From the NCBI GenBank assembly GCA_902773165.1, contig CACYDO010000120.1:1-44941 (forward strand): 44,941 nt of DNA. The letters are read 5' to 3'. A program made the translations under genes and the position numbers. This stretch comes from an uncultured Ruminococcus sp. Its GTDB lineage: Bacteria; Bacillota; Clostridia; Oscillospirales; Acutalibacteraceae. Shown piece by piece: positions 1 to 8,135 of the stretch (positions are counted from its first letter, which is position 1; each line of letters begins with the position of its first letter). The notes beneath the pieces are model-generated. The model had not been told where the DNA came from. It worked only from the letters and a program-made list of their open reading frames with translations, and searched no databases.

Positions 1-3
1 CAA

Positions 4-80
4 AACGCGGAGACTAACTTACCATCACGGTAAAGTAAAATCGGAACTGCCTGTCGGCGCTTGCCGACCCGACCCGACCA
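4..80 (+). repeat. Dispersed hairpin repeat, copy A
   Basis: The copy carries the 5' block (ACGCGGAGACTAA, 5-17), an AAAGTAAAATCGGAAC core (32-47), five bases, and the hairpin GTCGGC-GCTT-GCCGAC (53-68). The hairpin is followed by CCGACC-like tails. It ends seven bases before the -35 box of the first gene's promoter. It belongs to the family also seen at about 12.6, 20.0, 21.0, 26.7, 28.4, 35.2 and 44.6 kb. Confidence 0.85.
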
Positions 81-86
81 AATGTA

Positions 87-115
87 TTGACTTTTTGGGT
101 GAAAAAGTATAAAAT
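87..115 (+). promoter_or_regulatory. Promoter of the 1374-residue membrane protein gene
   Basis: TTGACT (87-92), a 17-bp spacer, and TAAAAT (110-115) make a good sigma-A-type promoter. The predicted transcript would have a leader of about 175 bases before the start codon at 299. No further structure was recognised in that AT-rich leader. Confidence 0.7.
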
Positions 116-298
116 ATAACTGTATATGAAATTTTTATTATGAGTATTGAAATCTTATAGATTTAATTTCCAATAAGAATAATAAATATTATGGATCGAT
201 ACTTATAATCTTTGTGGATATAATTGTTATCTAACTATAAGTTGCCTATTATCTTAACTCACCAATTGCAAATCTTTATTTTTGTTCGGGAGGTTTTT

Positions 299-3200
299 AT
301 GGCTAATTATCCTTATCAAGATAATAACAACAGAAGACCCCTTAATAGTGATGAATCGCCGTACAGGAGCGATAGGCTCGATTTTGGCTTGACGCCGCCT
401 ATGGAGCTGCCGCCGTACGCTTATTCGTCATACTCAGATTATCAGAAATACCGTGAGTATCGGGAACAACAGGCTCAAAGAAGTTACAGTGACTATCCCG
501 GCGCGCCCGACTCCTCTTATCCGATTCAGTTCGGAAACGCTCCGCACCCGTCAAGAACCTCCAGCTTCGGTGCTGCTCCGCGTACCGCTGTGCCTTTGCA
601 GTACGGTGTGCCTGCCAATTCTTCCCGTTCCAATCACGGCGGTCCGCCGCGGTCAATGCTTCCTATACAGTTTGAAGGAGCACCTGTTGCGCCTGTTTCT
701 GTTCAGTTCGGCCGTGCTACGCGTTCGCTCGGTTCACTGCAGTACGGCGGCATTCCCATAACTGCGCCGCAAACGCATTATACACCTGCACCGCCGCAGA
801 CCGACGATCCGCCACCAAAGAAAAAGGCGGTAAATCGTTCGCCTGTTCCAAAATATAATCAAACACCCGAAAAACCGGAAAAAACGTCGCGTCCGCGTGA
901 AGATGTTTCTCCGGAAAGGTCGGAGTCAGCTTCGGATTTTTCTGGGCAGTATACATATTCGGAAGCGGCTAAGCGTATGCCCGGTAAAGACAGCAGCGCT
1001 CCCAATCCGCCTTTGTCTACGCCCGGCAGCTATCCGGGAGAAAAGTATGCTGCAGCGCCTCCTCCGAGTTACCACGGCAGCATGACGTATGCGCAGGGAA
1101 TTGCTCAGCCCGGCAGATACACAGAGCAGCGTGTGCCTGCCAATACCTCTCCGCAGAGCTATCCCGGACAGTCAGCTTATGCTGCTGCTGCGTATCCGCC
1201 ACCGTCAAACCGACCCGATCAAACGGCAGGATACAGCCGCACGCCTCCGCCGGGTTATCCAGGTCAGTATCTTTATGATACCGAAAAGCAAACGCCTTTC
1301 GTTTCCACACCAAGCAGCTTCCCCGGAGAGAAGTTCAAAGAGCCTCCGCGCAGCTACCCGGGACGATCCGCATACGAAAAATCAGCTTTCCCCCCGCCAT
1401 CTGCAAGGTCAAGGCAGCAGGCCTTTACCGAGGAAGCAAATACATTGCGCCCTTACCACACACAAGGTGCAGCGTCCGGAAATTCACAAGCATACGGCGC
1501 GGCGGTAAACTTATCGCCAAAACCGAGTATGGCGGTACAGCACGGCGGTGCATACCGCCCTGAACAGTTTGACGGTGCTTACAGCCCGAAGCTGTCGTTC
1601 GGAGGAAGATCGGGCAGAGTGGCTTCGCTGGATTTCGGAGGAGCTTCTGTTACTGCACCGCAAACGCAGTTCAGCTTCCCCAGACTTGTAAATAAAAAAA
1701 CAAATGCAGATCTGCCAGGCAGCACCACCGGACAGTCGGTCAGTCCTATCGCAGACAATGTACAGAATGATATGCCTGCGTCTGTACCTTCTGCTACAAA
1801 TGAAACTGCGCAAAGCACTGATAATATATCTGTTGATGCTCCTGTGAGCGCGTCTGGATATGCCGGTGAAAAAAAACTAAAGTCGGAATCTGATATTCCG
1901 GATATAAAAGCTCCCGTGCCGGAGCTTGATTTGCCAGAAGAGAAAACTTCTGTACCGGATCTTGGTTTGCCCGAGGAGAAAATTCCTGAATCGGATCTTG
2001 ATTTATTCGAAGAAAAAGCTACCGTACCGGATAATGGTTTGCCCGAGGAGAGAATTTCTGTACCGGATCTTGATTTATTCGAAGAAAAAGCTACCGTGCC
2101 GGATAATGGTTTGCCCGAGGAGAAAATTTCTGAATCGGATCTCGATCTGCCCGAAGAAAAAGTTTTCGTACAGGGTCTTGATTCGCCCGAGGAGAATTTT
2201 TCTGCAGCTGAATCGGTTGTTGGTGATGAAAAATCCCCTGCGTCCGAATCTGATGCAGCAGAGCAAATAACGACTGAACTGAAAATAGATATACCGGAGC
2301 AGAAATTACCCGAACCGGAACTCGATATAACAGAGAAAGATCTGCCACAGTCGAAATCTGATATAGAGAGCAATAAACCGCATGAGACTGAACCAAAAAC
2401 ACCGAATAGGGTGAATCCTGTTCCGAAGCCTCAGGCTGTGCAGAAAAAGAAGCCTGAACGTCCGGAGAAAAATTTACGTCCGCAAAACAAAAAGCCTCAG
2501 CCGCAAAGACCGGGAGCACAGAACGCGAACGCGCCAAAAGCAAATATACGCCCGGGCAGCGAACAGAAGGATCATCTATCGACAAGACTTTCTAAAATGC
2601 ACAAGGTGCAGCCGAGCGAACGTCAGGGCAGTGCACCGAAAAAAACTGAGGATAAAAGTAAATCACAGGGAAGGGCAGCTTCATCTCATAGATATACAAG
2701 CACCGCTCACAACAATTCATCTCCGAGAATGTCGGATTCTTCGGGAAATATGTCTGTGATTAAATTCGAAGGTTCGCCTTTTGCAGAGGGCGGCGCAGCG
2801 CCTGGCGAAGCTCCGCGTGAGCCGTCAGGATCTCCTTTAGCTCCGGTACGATCCGGAAACAGACCGTCCGCAGCGAAAAATGCAGCTTCTGGGAAAACAG
2901 ATTCTGCAAGATCTGAAGTTGTTGCCGAAAAGCTTCGTCAAAAGCGCTCAGACAATGGCAATGCTAAAAAACTCAATGCTGACAGCGAAAAGAAAACTGC
3001 TCAAAACGTTGGCACAGCTACGACAAATTCTCAGAAAAAGAAAAATAATTTCCCGATCATAGTAGGATCGGTGGCAGCGGTCGTTTTTGTCGCTTTTATG
3101 ATAGCAAAACCACCGGGAGTAAAAAGCGTGAATATCGCCGATGTTTCTCGTGTGATGACTATAAATGAAACACAGGCGGCAGCAGTTGAGATACTTCCCG

Positions 3201-4423
3201 AACGCGCAGCAAAGCGCGAGCATGAATGGGAAACTACAGATCCGTCCGTTGCTTACGTTGAAAATGACGAGATAAAGGCGGCAGGTGAGGGCGAATGCGA
3301 TATTACTCTGACCGTAGGCGGAAAGACAGATTCCGTTCACCTTAGCGTTGTTCCGAGAGCCGAAACTATCGCTATGAGTAAGCGCGACTGCAGCCTTGTT
3401 GTCGGGGAAACGCGGTCTGTTGAATGCGAGATAACGCCGCCCGAGGCGGCAAAGGCGCAGACTGTTTTTTCTTCGTCCGATTCAAATATCGTGAAGGCTG
3501 GGAATAACAGCCTGAGCGCAGTTGCAGAGGGTGAATGCAGCGTGACCGTTACTGTCGGCGATAAAAGCGAAACATTTGCCGTTCACGTTTATTCGCCTGC
3601 CGACGGAATGGAGCTTGACAGCGAAGAATATGCTCTCACCGTTGGTGAAAAAAGACAGATCGGCTATACTCTTACGCCCGAAGGAGCACAGGGAAGAATA
3701 CCTGATTTTACATCGACCAACAGCATCGTCGCAGACGTTAAGGATGGTGTGATCGAAGCTGCAGGCGCAGGCGAATGCGCAATAGAAGCGGAAATAGACG
3801 GGATCAGGAAAACGATCAGCGTTACTGTTTATCCTGCACCTGAGAAGATTGATATTCCCGAAAACAAGCTGTTTATGGAGATCGGGGACGTCCACAAAGT
3901 GAAATACGAGGTTACGCCGCCCGAAGCAGCCTCTGCGCCGATCGTCTGGAAATCAGATAATGAGTCGGTCGCCGTTGTTGACGAAAAAGGTACAGTCATC
4001 GCGGCAGGAGGAGGCTCAACGACGATCACCGCGTCCTGCGGAAATATCAAGGAGATAATTACAGTCGTTGTCAAATCGGAAGAAACTTCAACAGCAAACA
4101 AAAAGATCGTAGGAGCGTGGAACGCGCGATACTTTAAAAATCCTGATTCTGACACTCCTGTTCCCGTTACTGATAAGGAAAGCAGAATTAATATACGGGA
4201 TGACGGAAGCTGCGAGCTGTATCTGGCAGATGATATATATACCGGAAGCTGGGTATATGACAGCACTCCGGACAATCAGTGTTATTGGTTCGACTTTGAC
4301 GGCGGATACAATACTGTTTACGGCGAGATCACCGAGCCGGGAGGTCTTACAGAAGCACTGTATATGTATTTTGCCGACAGCGAAACGGAAAAGGGCTACG
4401 GTATGGTCTATGAAAAGATTTAA
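299..4423 (+). CDS. Large membrane protein: disordered Pro/Tyr-rich N-terminus, one TM helix, Big2 Ig-like domains
   Basis: Function is not known. I chose the ATG at 299 (1374 aa) because GGGAGG (288-293) precedes it. Residues 1 to about 520 are low complexity, rich in Pro, Tyr, Ser and Gln, with recurring SYPG and (L/I/V)QFG-type motifs. Residues about 540-640 hold acidic LPEEK repeats, including three units of 24 residues. Basic, Pro-rich sequence follows to about 915. One hydrophobic helix lies near 917-938, preceded by KKKNN, so the 900-residue N-terminal part is predicted to be cytoplasmic. Outside lie four tandem domains of about 75 residues resembling bacterial Ig-like group 2 (about 941-1262). 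A C-terminal domain (about 1269-1374) starts IVGAWNARYF and resembles lipocalin-like/DUF5640 domains. There is no signal peptide or sorting motif. The domain calls are by eye from pattern and length. Confidence 0.75.
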   Translation: MANYPYQDNNNRRPLNSDESPYRSDRLDFGLTPPMELPPYAYSSYSDYQKYREYREQQAQRSYSDYPGAPDSSYPIQFGNAPHPSRTSSFGAAPRTAVPLQYGVPANSSRSNHGGPPRSMLPIQFEGAPVAPVSVQFGRATRSLGSLQYGGIPITAPQTHYTPAPPQTDDPPPKKKAVNRSPVPKYNQTPEKPEKTSRPREDVSPERSESASDFSGQYTYSEAAKRMPGKDSSAPNPPLSTPGSYPGEKYAAAPPPSYHGSMTYAQGIAQPGRYTEQRVPANTSPQSYPGQSAYAAAAYPPPSNRPDQTAGYSRTPPPGYPGQYLYDTEKQTPFVSTPSSFPGEKFKEPPRSYPGRSAYEKSAFPPPSARSRQQAFTEEANTLRPYHTQGAASGNSQAYGAAVNLSPKPSMAVQHGGAYRPEQFDGAYSPKLSFGGRSGRVASLDFGGASVTAPQTQFSFPRLVNKKTNADLPGSTTGQSVSPIADNVQNDMPASVPSATNETAQSTDNISVDAPVSASGYAGEKKLKSESDIPDIKAPVPELDLPEEKTSVPDLGLPEEKIPESDLDLFEEKATVPDNGLPEERISVPDLDLFEEKATVPDNGLPEEKISESDLDLPEEKVFVQGLDSPEENFSAAESVVGDEKSPASESDAAEQITTELKIDIPEQKLPEPELDITEKDLPQSKSDIESNKPHETEPKTPNRVNPVPKPQAVQKKKPERPEKNLRPQNKKPQPQRPGAQNANAPKANIRPGSEQKDHLSTRLSKMHKVQPSERQGSAPKKTEDKSKSQGRAASSHRYTSTAHNNSSPRMSDSSGNMSVIKFEGSPFAEGGAAPGEAPREPSGSPLAPVRSGNRPSAAKNAASGKTDSARSEVVAEKLRQKRSDNGNAKKLNADSEKKTAQNVGTATTNSQKKKNNFPIIVGSVAAVVFVAFMIAKPPGVKSVNIADVSRVMTINETQAAAVEILPERAAKREHEWETTDPSVAYVENDEIKAAGEGECDITLTVGGKTDSVHLSVVPRAETIAMSKRDCSLVVGETRSVECEITPPEAAKAQTVFSSSDSNIVKAGNNSLSAVAEGECSVTVTVGDKSETFAVHVYSPADGMELDSEEYALTVGEKRQIGYTLTPEGAQGRIPDFTSTNSIVADVKDGVIEAAGAGECAIEAEIDGIRKTISVTVYPAPEKIDIPENKLFMEIGDVHKVKYEVTPPEAASAPIVWKSDNESVAVVDEKGTVIAAGGGSTTITASCGNIKEIITVVVKSEETSTANKKIVGAWNARYFKNPDSDTPVPVTDKESRINIRDDGSCELYLADDIYTGSWVYDSTPDNQCYWFDFDGGYNTVYGEITEPGGLTEALYMYFADSETEKGYGMVYEKI
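1964..2179 (+). repeat. Three in-frame 72-bp repeats (24 residues) coding the LPEEK region
   Basis: Units begin at 1964, 2036 and 2108, each starting GGTTTGCCCGAGGAG. They encode variants of GLPEEKIxExDLDLFEEKA. Each 24-residue unit is itself two 12-residue subrepeats (LPEEK.../LFEEK...). The period is a multiple of three, so copy-number change would keep the frame. Confidence 0.85.
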
Positions 4424-4593
4424 AGAACGATGGTTTTTGCAGTGCGCAAAAGAGTATAAAATACACTGAAAATTAATAAAATTATACAGCAGAATGCCAA
4501 TTTAGTACGGCGGAAAATATCATTGCTCTTTGATAAATTCTTTAAAATGCTGTAGAGTTTTAAAAAAATGTTAATTTTTTTTTAATTTCCCTA

Positions 4594-4622
4594 TTGATTT
4601 TTTCGGTGTACTGTTGTATAAT
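4594..4622 (+). promoter_or_regulatory. Promoter of the secreted Ser/Thr-rich protein gene
   Basis: TTGATT (4594-4599), a 17-bp spacer, and a perfect TATAAT (4617-4622). The start codon at 4687 gives a leader of about 55 bases. The T-rich stretch upstream (4571-4600) could act as an UP element. Confidence 0.75.
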
Positions 4623-4686
4623 TAAATCACTGATATTTGTCCTATTAATTTTTGCAAACAAAAATGATTTACAGGAGGAAAAAATT

Positions 4687-5796
4687 ATGAGCAAAAAGAT
4701 TATCAGTGCGGTTCTTGCCGTTCTCATGATGTCTTCAACAGCAGCTCTTGCTGCAAGCGCTGCAGAGGTTGAGGCTGAAAAGTCCACAGGCGCAACAGGT
4801 ACATTTAAGTTCGATATGGGTGACTGGGATCACAGCCATGATGTCAGCTTCTATATTTGGGCAAAGAGTGCAGACGGTTCTGATACTAAGTACGGCTCCA
4901 AGAGCGGTTGGGTAGACGGAAACAACTGGGGTTCCAAGAAGACCTTTGGTACAAAGGTCGAGGGTGAAGACGGTATTGTTGAGTCCTATGAGATCGAGTG
5001 GCTCGATGGCTACGACACATTCTGCATCATGTACGATCCCACAACAGGTTTCCAGACATACAACTGCATCATCACAGAGAATGCTATCGGTGACACTTGC
5101 CGTGTAACAGGCGAAGAAGTTGAGAACCCCGAGGATAGTGAAAAGAAAGCAGCAGTAGTTGCATTTGATAATGCAGGTGACTGCGGTCCGCAGCTCGTTG
5201 TTACATCTACAGGTAACATCGTTGGTACAGCTCTTGCACCTAACGAGAACGGTGCGTTGACGCTTGCTAAGTTTGTATACAATGGTCTTGAAATCAAAGA
5301 TGATGGTACAGTTGTAAGCGCACAGGATAAGAGCGGTGTTGATAAGGTAACAGAAGAAAAGATGGTTAACGCTATCAGTGCATACGGTACAGATGCTGAC
5401 ACAGTATGGGCAGAGTTCCAGAACCTCAAGGGTCAGGAAGGCTTTGAGGATTACGACAAGAAGGAGAGCGCTGCTAAGAAGTTTATCAATCCTTCAAGCG
5501 CAGGCGACGATTCTTCTTCTGAGGCTGCATCAGATTCCGATAAGGACGACGATGCTTCCTCTTCTTCAAGCTCTTCTTCTACAACAACAACTACTACAAC
5601 TGGTACTGCAACAACAAAAAAGAGCTCCACAGCAGCTGCAACAACAGCAGCAGCTTCTACAACTAATACTTCTTCTACAGCTTCCGCAGAAGCAGGCGCA
5701 GCTACAGGCGATACAACAGGTACATCTGCATTTGCAGTAGTTCTCGTTGTAGCAGCAGCTACAATGCTCCTCGCTCGCAAGAAGGTTGAAGAGTAA
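4687..5796 (+). CDS. Secreted protein with Ser/Thr-rich linker and C-terminal membrane anchor
   Basis: This 369-residue protein is of unknown function. The ATG at 4687 follows AGGAGG (4673-4678). A signal peptide is clear: MSKK, a hydrophobic stretch, then an Ala-rich site near residue 27. Residues about 34-270 form the folded part, with aromatic and Gly-rich sequence (FDMGDWDHSH, WLDGYDTFCIMYDP) that suggests beta-rich extracellular modules. I could not match these to a named family. Residues about 273-338 are a Ser/Thr/Ala linker, probably spanning the wall and possibly glycosylated. The end is TGD, a hydrophobic helix (about 347-363), then RKKVEE. This has the layout of a sortase signal but lacks LPXTG, so plain membrane anchoring is as likely. 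Codon use (aac, ggt, aag preferred) and a strong promoter suggest high expression. A terminator follows. Confidence 0.75.
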   Translation: MSKKIISAVLAVLMMSSTAALAASAAEVEAEKSTGATGTFKFDMGDWDHSHDVSFYIWAKSADGSDTKYGSKSGWVDGNNWGSKKTFGTKVEGEDGIVESYEIEWLDGYDTFCIMYDPTTGFQTYNCIITENAIGDTCRVTGEEVENPEDSEKKAAVVAFDNAGDCGPQLVVTSTGNIVGTALAPNENGALTLAKFVYNGLEIKDDGTVVSAQDKSGVDKVTEEKMVNAISAYGTDADTVWAEFQNLKGQEGFEDYDKKESAAKKFINPSSAGDDSSSEAASDSDKDDDASSSSSSSSTTTTTTTGTATTKKSSTAAATTAAASTTNTSSTASAEAGAATGDTTGTSAFAVVLVVAAATMLLARKKVEE

Positions 5797-5842
5797 TTTC
5801 TTCGCTGCTTTTCAGCAAGAAACAGATCAACAATAATTTTAC

Positions 5843-5876
5843 AAATGCCCTTCGGATTTTCGGAGGGCATTTTTAT
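5843..5876 (+). terminator. Rho-independent terminator after the secreted protein gene
   Basis: AAATGCCCT pairs with AGGGCATTT around a short GC-containing loop, followed by TTTT. It lies about 50 bases after the stop codon and directly before the tRNA promoter. Confidence 0.8.
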
Positions 5877-5904
5877 TGACATATCGAAGTTTTTATGATA
5901 CAAT
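5876..5904 (+). promoter_or_regulatory. tRNA-Leu promoter
   Basis: TTGACA (5876-5881), a 17-bp spacer, and TACAAT (5899-5904). This is a near-consensus promoter ending 22 bases before the tRNA. Confidence 0.8.
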
Positions 5905-5926
5905 AAATGTGTAATCCAATAGATAT

Positions 5927-6011
5927 GCAGGTGTGGTGGAATTGGCAGACACGCAAGATTTAGGTTCTTGTGTCGTACGGCGTGCAGGTTCAAGTCCTGT
6001 CACCTGCACCA
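5927..6011 (+). tRNA. tRNA-Leu (anticodon UAG)
   Basis: The gene is 85 bases long with an encoded CCA end. The acceptor stem GCAGGTG (5927-5933) pairs with CACCTGC (6001-6007). The anticodon arm CAAGA/TCTTG holds the loop TTTAGGT, giving anticodon UAG, which reads CUA and other CUN codons. A long variable arm (TGTCGTACGGCG region) and the T-arm GGTTCAAGTCC fit a class II leucine tRNA. Confidence 0.95.
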
Positions 6012-6021
6012 AAATTATTGT

Positions 6022-6086
6022 AAACGAAAAACCGTATTGACCTTGCAGCGAAAAAAGCGTCGGGTCAATGCGGTTTTCGTTTTTAA
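6022..6086 (+). terminator. tRNA terminator, long hairpin
   Basis: A stem of about 21 bp (AAACGAAAAACCG... with ...CGGTTTTCGTTT), with inner pairing TTGACC/GGGTCAA, ends in a run of T. It sits 10 bases after the tRNA. Confidence 0.8.
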
Positions 6087-6240
6087 TATTTTTAGATATT
6101 TATATTGCGTATATTATTAAATTAGAAAATAAGTTAATGCAAATTAATAAATCCTCGCTTAGCGATCTAATTATCCCGTACCAGAGAATAGCTTAGCATA
6201 ATGTTTTACGATAATTTACATATTGAATTTTAGTATTTAA

Positions 6241-6289
6241 TACTGGTTCCTGATTAAAAGATCTAAAGGATCTAATTAGAAACCAGTAT
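6241..6289. repeat. Long near-perfect inverted repeat
   Basis: TACTGGTT-C-CT-G-ATTA (6241-6255) pairs with TAAT-T-AG-A-AACCAGTA (6275-6289), and AGATC/GATCT continue the stem toward a small loop. It lies 15 bases beyond the stop codon of the minus-strand cysteine desulfurase gene. No T-run follows on the minus strand, so it is a poor classical terminator. It may still end or protect that transcript. The rest of the gap (6087-6240) is AT-rich and shows nothing else. Confidence 0.6.
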
Positions 6290-6303
6290 AAAAATTACTT
6301 GTT

Positions 6304-7434
6304 TTACATTCTATCAATAGCACGCGCAAGCGATAAAATCTCGTTTTGCGTGGTGAAATACGAGGGAGAAACACGGACAGCACCTGTTTCAAGAGTGCCG
6401 AAATGCTTGTGGGCAAGCGGCGCGCAGTGAAGACCTGCCCTAACTGCAATTCCGTGCTTTTCGTTAAGATAGGCCGCGACCTTTTCGCTGTTGTAGCTGC
6501 CGACATTAAACGAAAGCACGCCGCCGCTGCGTCCTTTTTCGGGGCGCGGTGTATAAAGCGTAACGCGGCTGTTTTTGGCAAGACGGTCGTAAAGCATGGA
6601 GGTAAGCTGAGCTTCGTGAGCAAGTATACGCGCAGGAGTCGTTGATTTTACGAAGTCCAAGCCGGATGAAAGTCCTATTATTCCGGGGTAGTTCGGCGTT
6701 CCGCTTTCAAATTTATCCGGTGGAAAATCGGGCTGTTCGGGCGATAAAGACGCGCTGCCTGTGCCGCCTTCAATTGTTGTGCTGAGAAGCTCCGGGCGGC
6801 GTGCTATGAGCAGACCTGTTCCCATAGGACCGTACAACCCTTTGTGACCGGGCATACATACAAAGTCAAATCCACTTTCCTGTGCGTTTATTTTAAACAC
6901 TCCTGCGCTTTGTGCTGCGTCTATCATTATTGGAATTCCGTATTGACTGCACATTGCCGCTATTCTTTCGACGGGCAGCTTGATACCCCAGACGTTCGAA
7001 ACATGGGTACAGATGACAAGCTTTGTATTCGTGCGCAGCGCGTCGCGAAATGCCGAAAGAGTTTTTTCATCGTCTTCCGAAGTTGTAACGACGGTGTACG
7101 AAACGCCCTGCTTGGAAAGGGCATGAAGCGGACGAACAACGGCATTGTGCTCCATATCGGAAATAACAACGTGGTCACCGCTCGAAAGCATGCCCTTGAT
7201 GACTGCATTTGCAGCATAGGTGCAGTTCAGAGTAAAGCACACGTTTTCGGGCGAGCCTGCGCCAAAAAGCTCGGCAGCCTTTACGCGGCAGCGGTAGATC
7301 TGTTCCGAGGCAGCAAAAGACATTCTGTGACCGCTGCGCCCGGGATTTGCGGCAGTCATGGACGCGTTAGCCAACGCGCGCCTGACAGACTGCGGCTTAG
7401 GGTACGTCGTTGCGGCGTTGTCGAGATATATCAC
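6304..7434 (-). CDS. Cysteine desulfurase family protein (class V aminotransferase)
   Basis: A 376-residue PLP enzyme that probably removes sulfur (or selenium) from cysteine (or selenocysteine) and passes it on. The N-terminal MIYLDNAATTYPKP is typical. H96 stacks on PLP, D172 (IDAAQSAG) binds its nitrogen, and K198 in MPGHKGLYGP forms the Schiff base. C337 in RAGLHCAP is the likely persulfide cysteine. The sequence fits the subfamily often found in Clostridia outside the isc/suf operons (TIGR01977-type), so I avoid calling it IscS or SufS. Its start overlaps the stop of the upstream DUF3343 gene by four bases (ATGA), so the two are co-translated. No iscU, sufU or thiI lies nearby. Confidence 0.85.
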   Translation of the reverse strand: MIYLDNAATTYPKPQSVRRALANASMTAANPGRSGHRMSFAASEQIYRCRVKAAELFGAGSPENVCFTLNCTYAANAVIKGMLSSGDHVVISDMEHNAVVRPLHALSKQGVSYTVVTTSEDDEKTLSAFRDALRTNTKLVICTHVSNVWGIKLPVERIAAMCSQYGIPIMIDAAQSAGVFKINAQESGFDFVCMPGHKGLYGPMGTGLLIARRPELLSTTIEGGTGSASLSPEQPDFPPDKFESGTPNYPGIIGLSSGLDFVKSTTPARILAHEAQLTSMLYDRLAKNSRVTLYTPRPEKGRSGGVLSFNVGSYNSEKVAAYLNEKHGIAVRAGLHCAPLAHKHFGTLETGAVRVSPSYFTTQNEILSLARAIDRM

Positions 7435-7631
7435 GGCGCACCGCCTGACTTTATAATAGCCTTTGCTCGCTGCGTTTGTTCTGTGACGAGCAGACTGTAA
7501 CCGCAGCCGCTGCTGCTGCTCCCACCGGGAGAGCGGACGAGCTGCGAACGTATTCCGTTTTTAGCAAGCAGATCCTTCATTTTTAACGCTTGCGTGAGCG
7601 ATCTCATCGCAATAAGCTCTTTACGTTCCAA
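7431..7631 (-). CDS. DUF3343 (putative Se/S carrier-like) small protein
   Basis: A 66-residue protein if translation begins at the TTG at 7631, which has AGAGGTGA just upstream on its strand. A longer reading from further upstream is possible but lacks a ribosome site. The fold signature is a leading helix (LTQALKMKDLLAKNGI), a strand, then SSSSGCGYSLLV, where the Cys in SGCG matches the conserved cysteine of DUF3343/Se_S_carrier (PF11823). Overlap with the cysteine desulfurase gene supports a role in accepting or carrying its sulfur or selenium. This is inference; no selD, yedE or yedF is in the window. Confidence 0.7.
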   Translation of the reverse strand: MERKELIAMRSLTQALKMKDLLAKNGIRSQLVRSPGGSSSSGCGYSLLVTEQTQRAKAIIKSGGAP

Positions 7632-7680
7632 AATTATCACCTCTCTTTTCAAAGACACTGAATATGCCTTTGATATTATC

Positions 7681-7686
7681 ATTATA
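7681..7686 (-). promoter_or_regulatory. Possible -10 box for the DUF3343/desulfurase pair
   Basis: On the minus strand the sequence reads TATAAT 50 bases upstream of the TTG start. The matching -35 position reads TACACT at 17 bp, which is weak. A second TATAAT-like hexamer occurs about 45 bases further upstream (near 7728-7734). Confidence 0.4.
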
Positions 7687-7885
7687 TGCGCCGCGGAGAA
7701 TGGAGTGTAGTTTCGATAGAATTTTCATTATAACTGCGACAATTAAACAATCTCAAAATTCCCCCTAAGTCAGCTGCTGAACGAAGAGGGGAATAGAATT
7801 AAACCATATAAGTCTATTCAGTTGCACATTAATAACAACCGATCGGGATGGAAGAAAAAATATAGTGTAAATTCATTAAAAGTTG

Positions 7886-7913
7886 TTGCATATATCTGAA
7901 ATTGTGGTAAAAT
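7886..7913 (+). promoter_or_regulatory. Candidate cdaA operon promoter
   Basis: TTGCAT (7886-7891), a 16-bp spacer, and TAAAAT (7908-7913). It would give a leader of about 215 bases before cdaA. The rest of the gap (7687-7885) shows no gene. Confidence 0.5.
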
Positions 7914-7971
7914 ATTGTTAGGCTCTTTGTATGAGTATGGCGCAGGCAAGTTTATTGCTCCAATGTCACCT

Positions 7972-8006
7972 TGTGGACGTTTTTTATTAGAGAAACGATG
8001 TCCACA
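7972..8006 (+). promoter_or_regulatory. Hairpin in the cdaA leader
   Basis: TGTGGAC (7972-7978) pairs with GTCCACA (8000-8006), extended by GTTT/AAAC. It does not end in a T-run. It does not match the ydaO c-di-AMP riboswitch or any other class I recognise. Confidence 0.4.
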
Positions 8007-8135
8007 GCTTATCACAGCCAAAGTATTTTGCTCAGTTTTTCAAAAAAAGGACGAGATTTGACGTGGCAGCGGGTTTTGCCGCCGGAAACTATGGCTTAGT
8101 GACGTTGATACACGCGCCGGAGGGGATCAAATTAT

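Noticed and set aside
1579..2373. 264-codon minus-strand open frame opposite the large membrane protein
   Set aside because: It is the antisense shadow of the acidic repeats (Ser/Gly-rich by composition), with no ribosome site; the + strand gene has a full domain layout.
5690..5796. LPXTG sortase signal in the secreted protein
   Set aside because: The C-terminus has a hydrophobic helix and basic tail, but only TGD is present and no LPXTG or NPXTG motif.
8060..8085. Further copy of the hairpin repeat before cdaA
   Set aside because: GGCAGCGGGTTTTGCCGCCGG looks similar by composition, but the GGAAC leader, spacing and loop rules of the family are not met.
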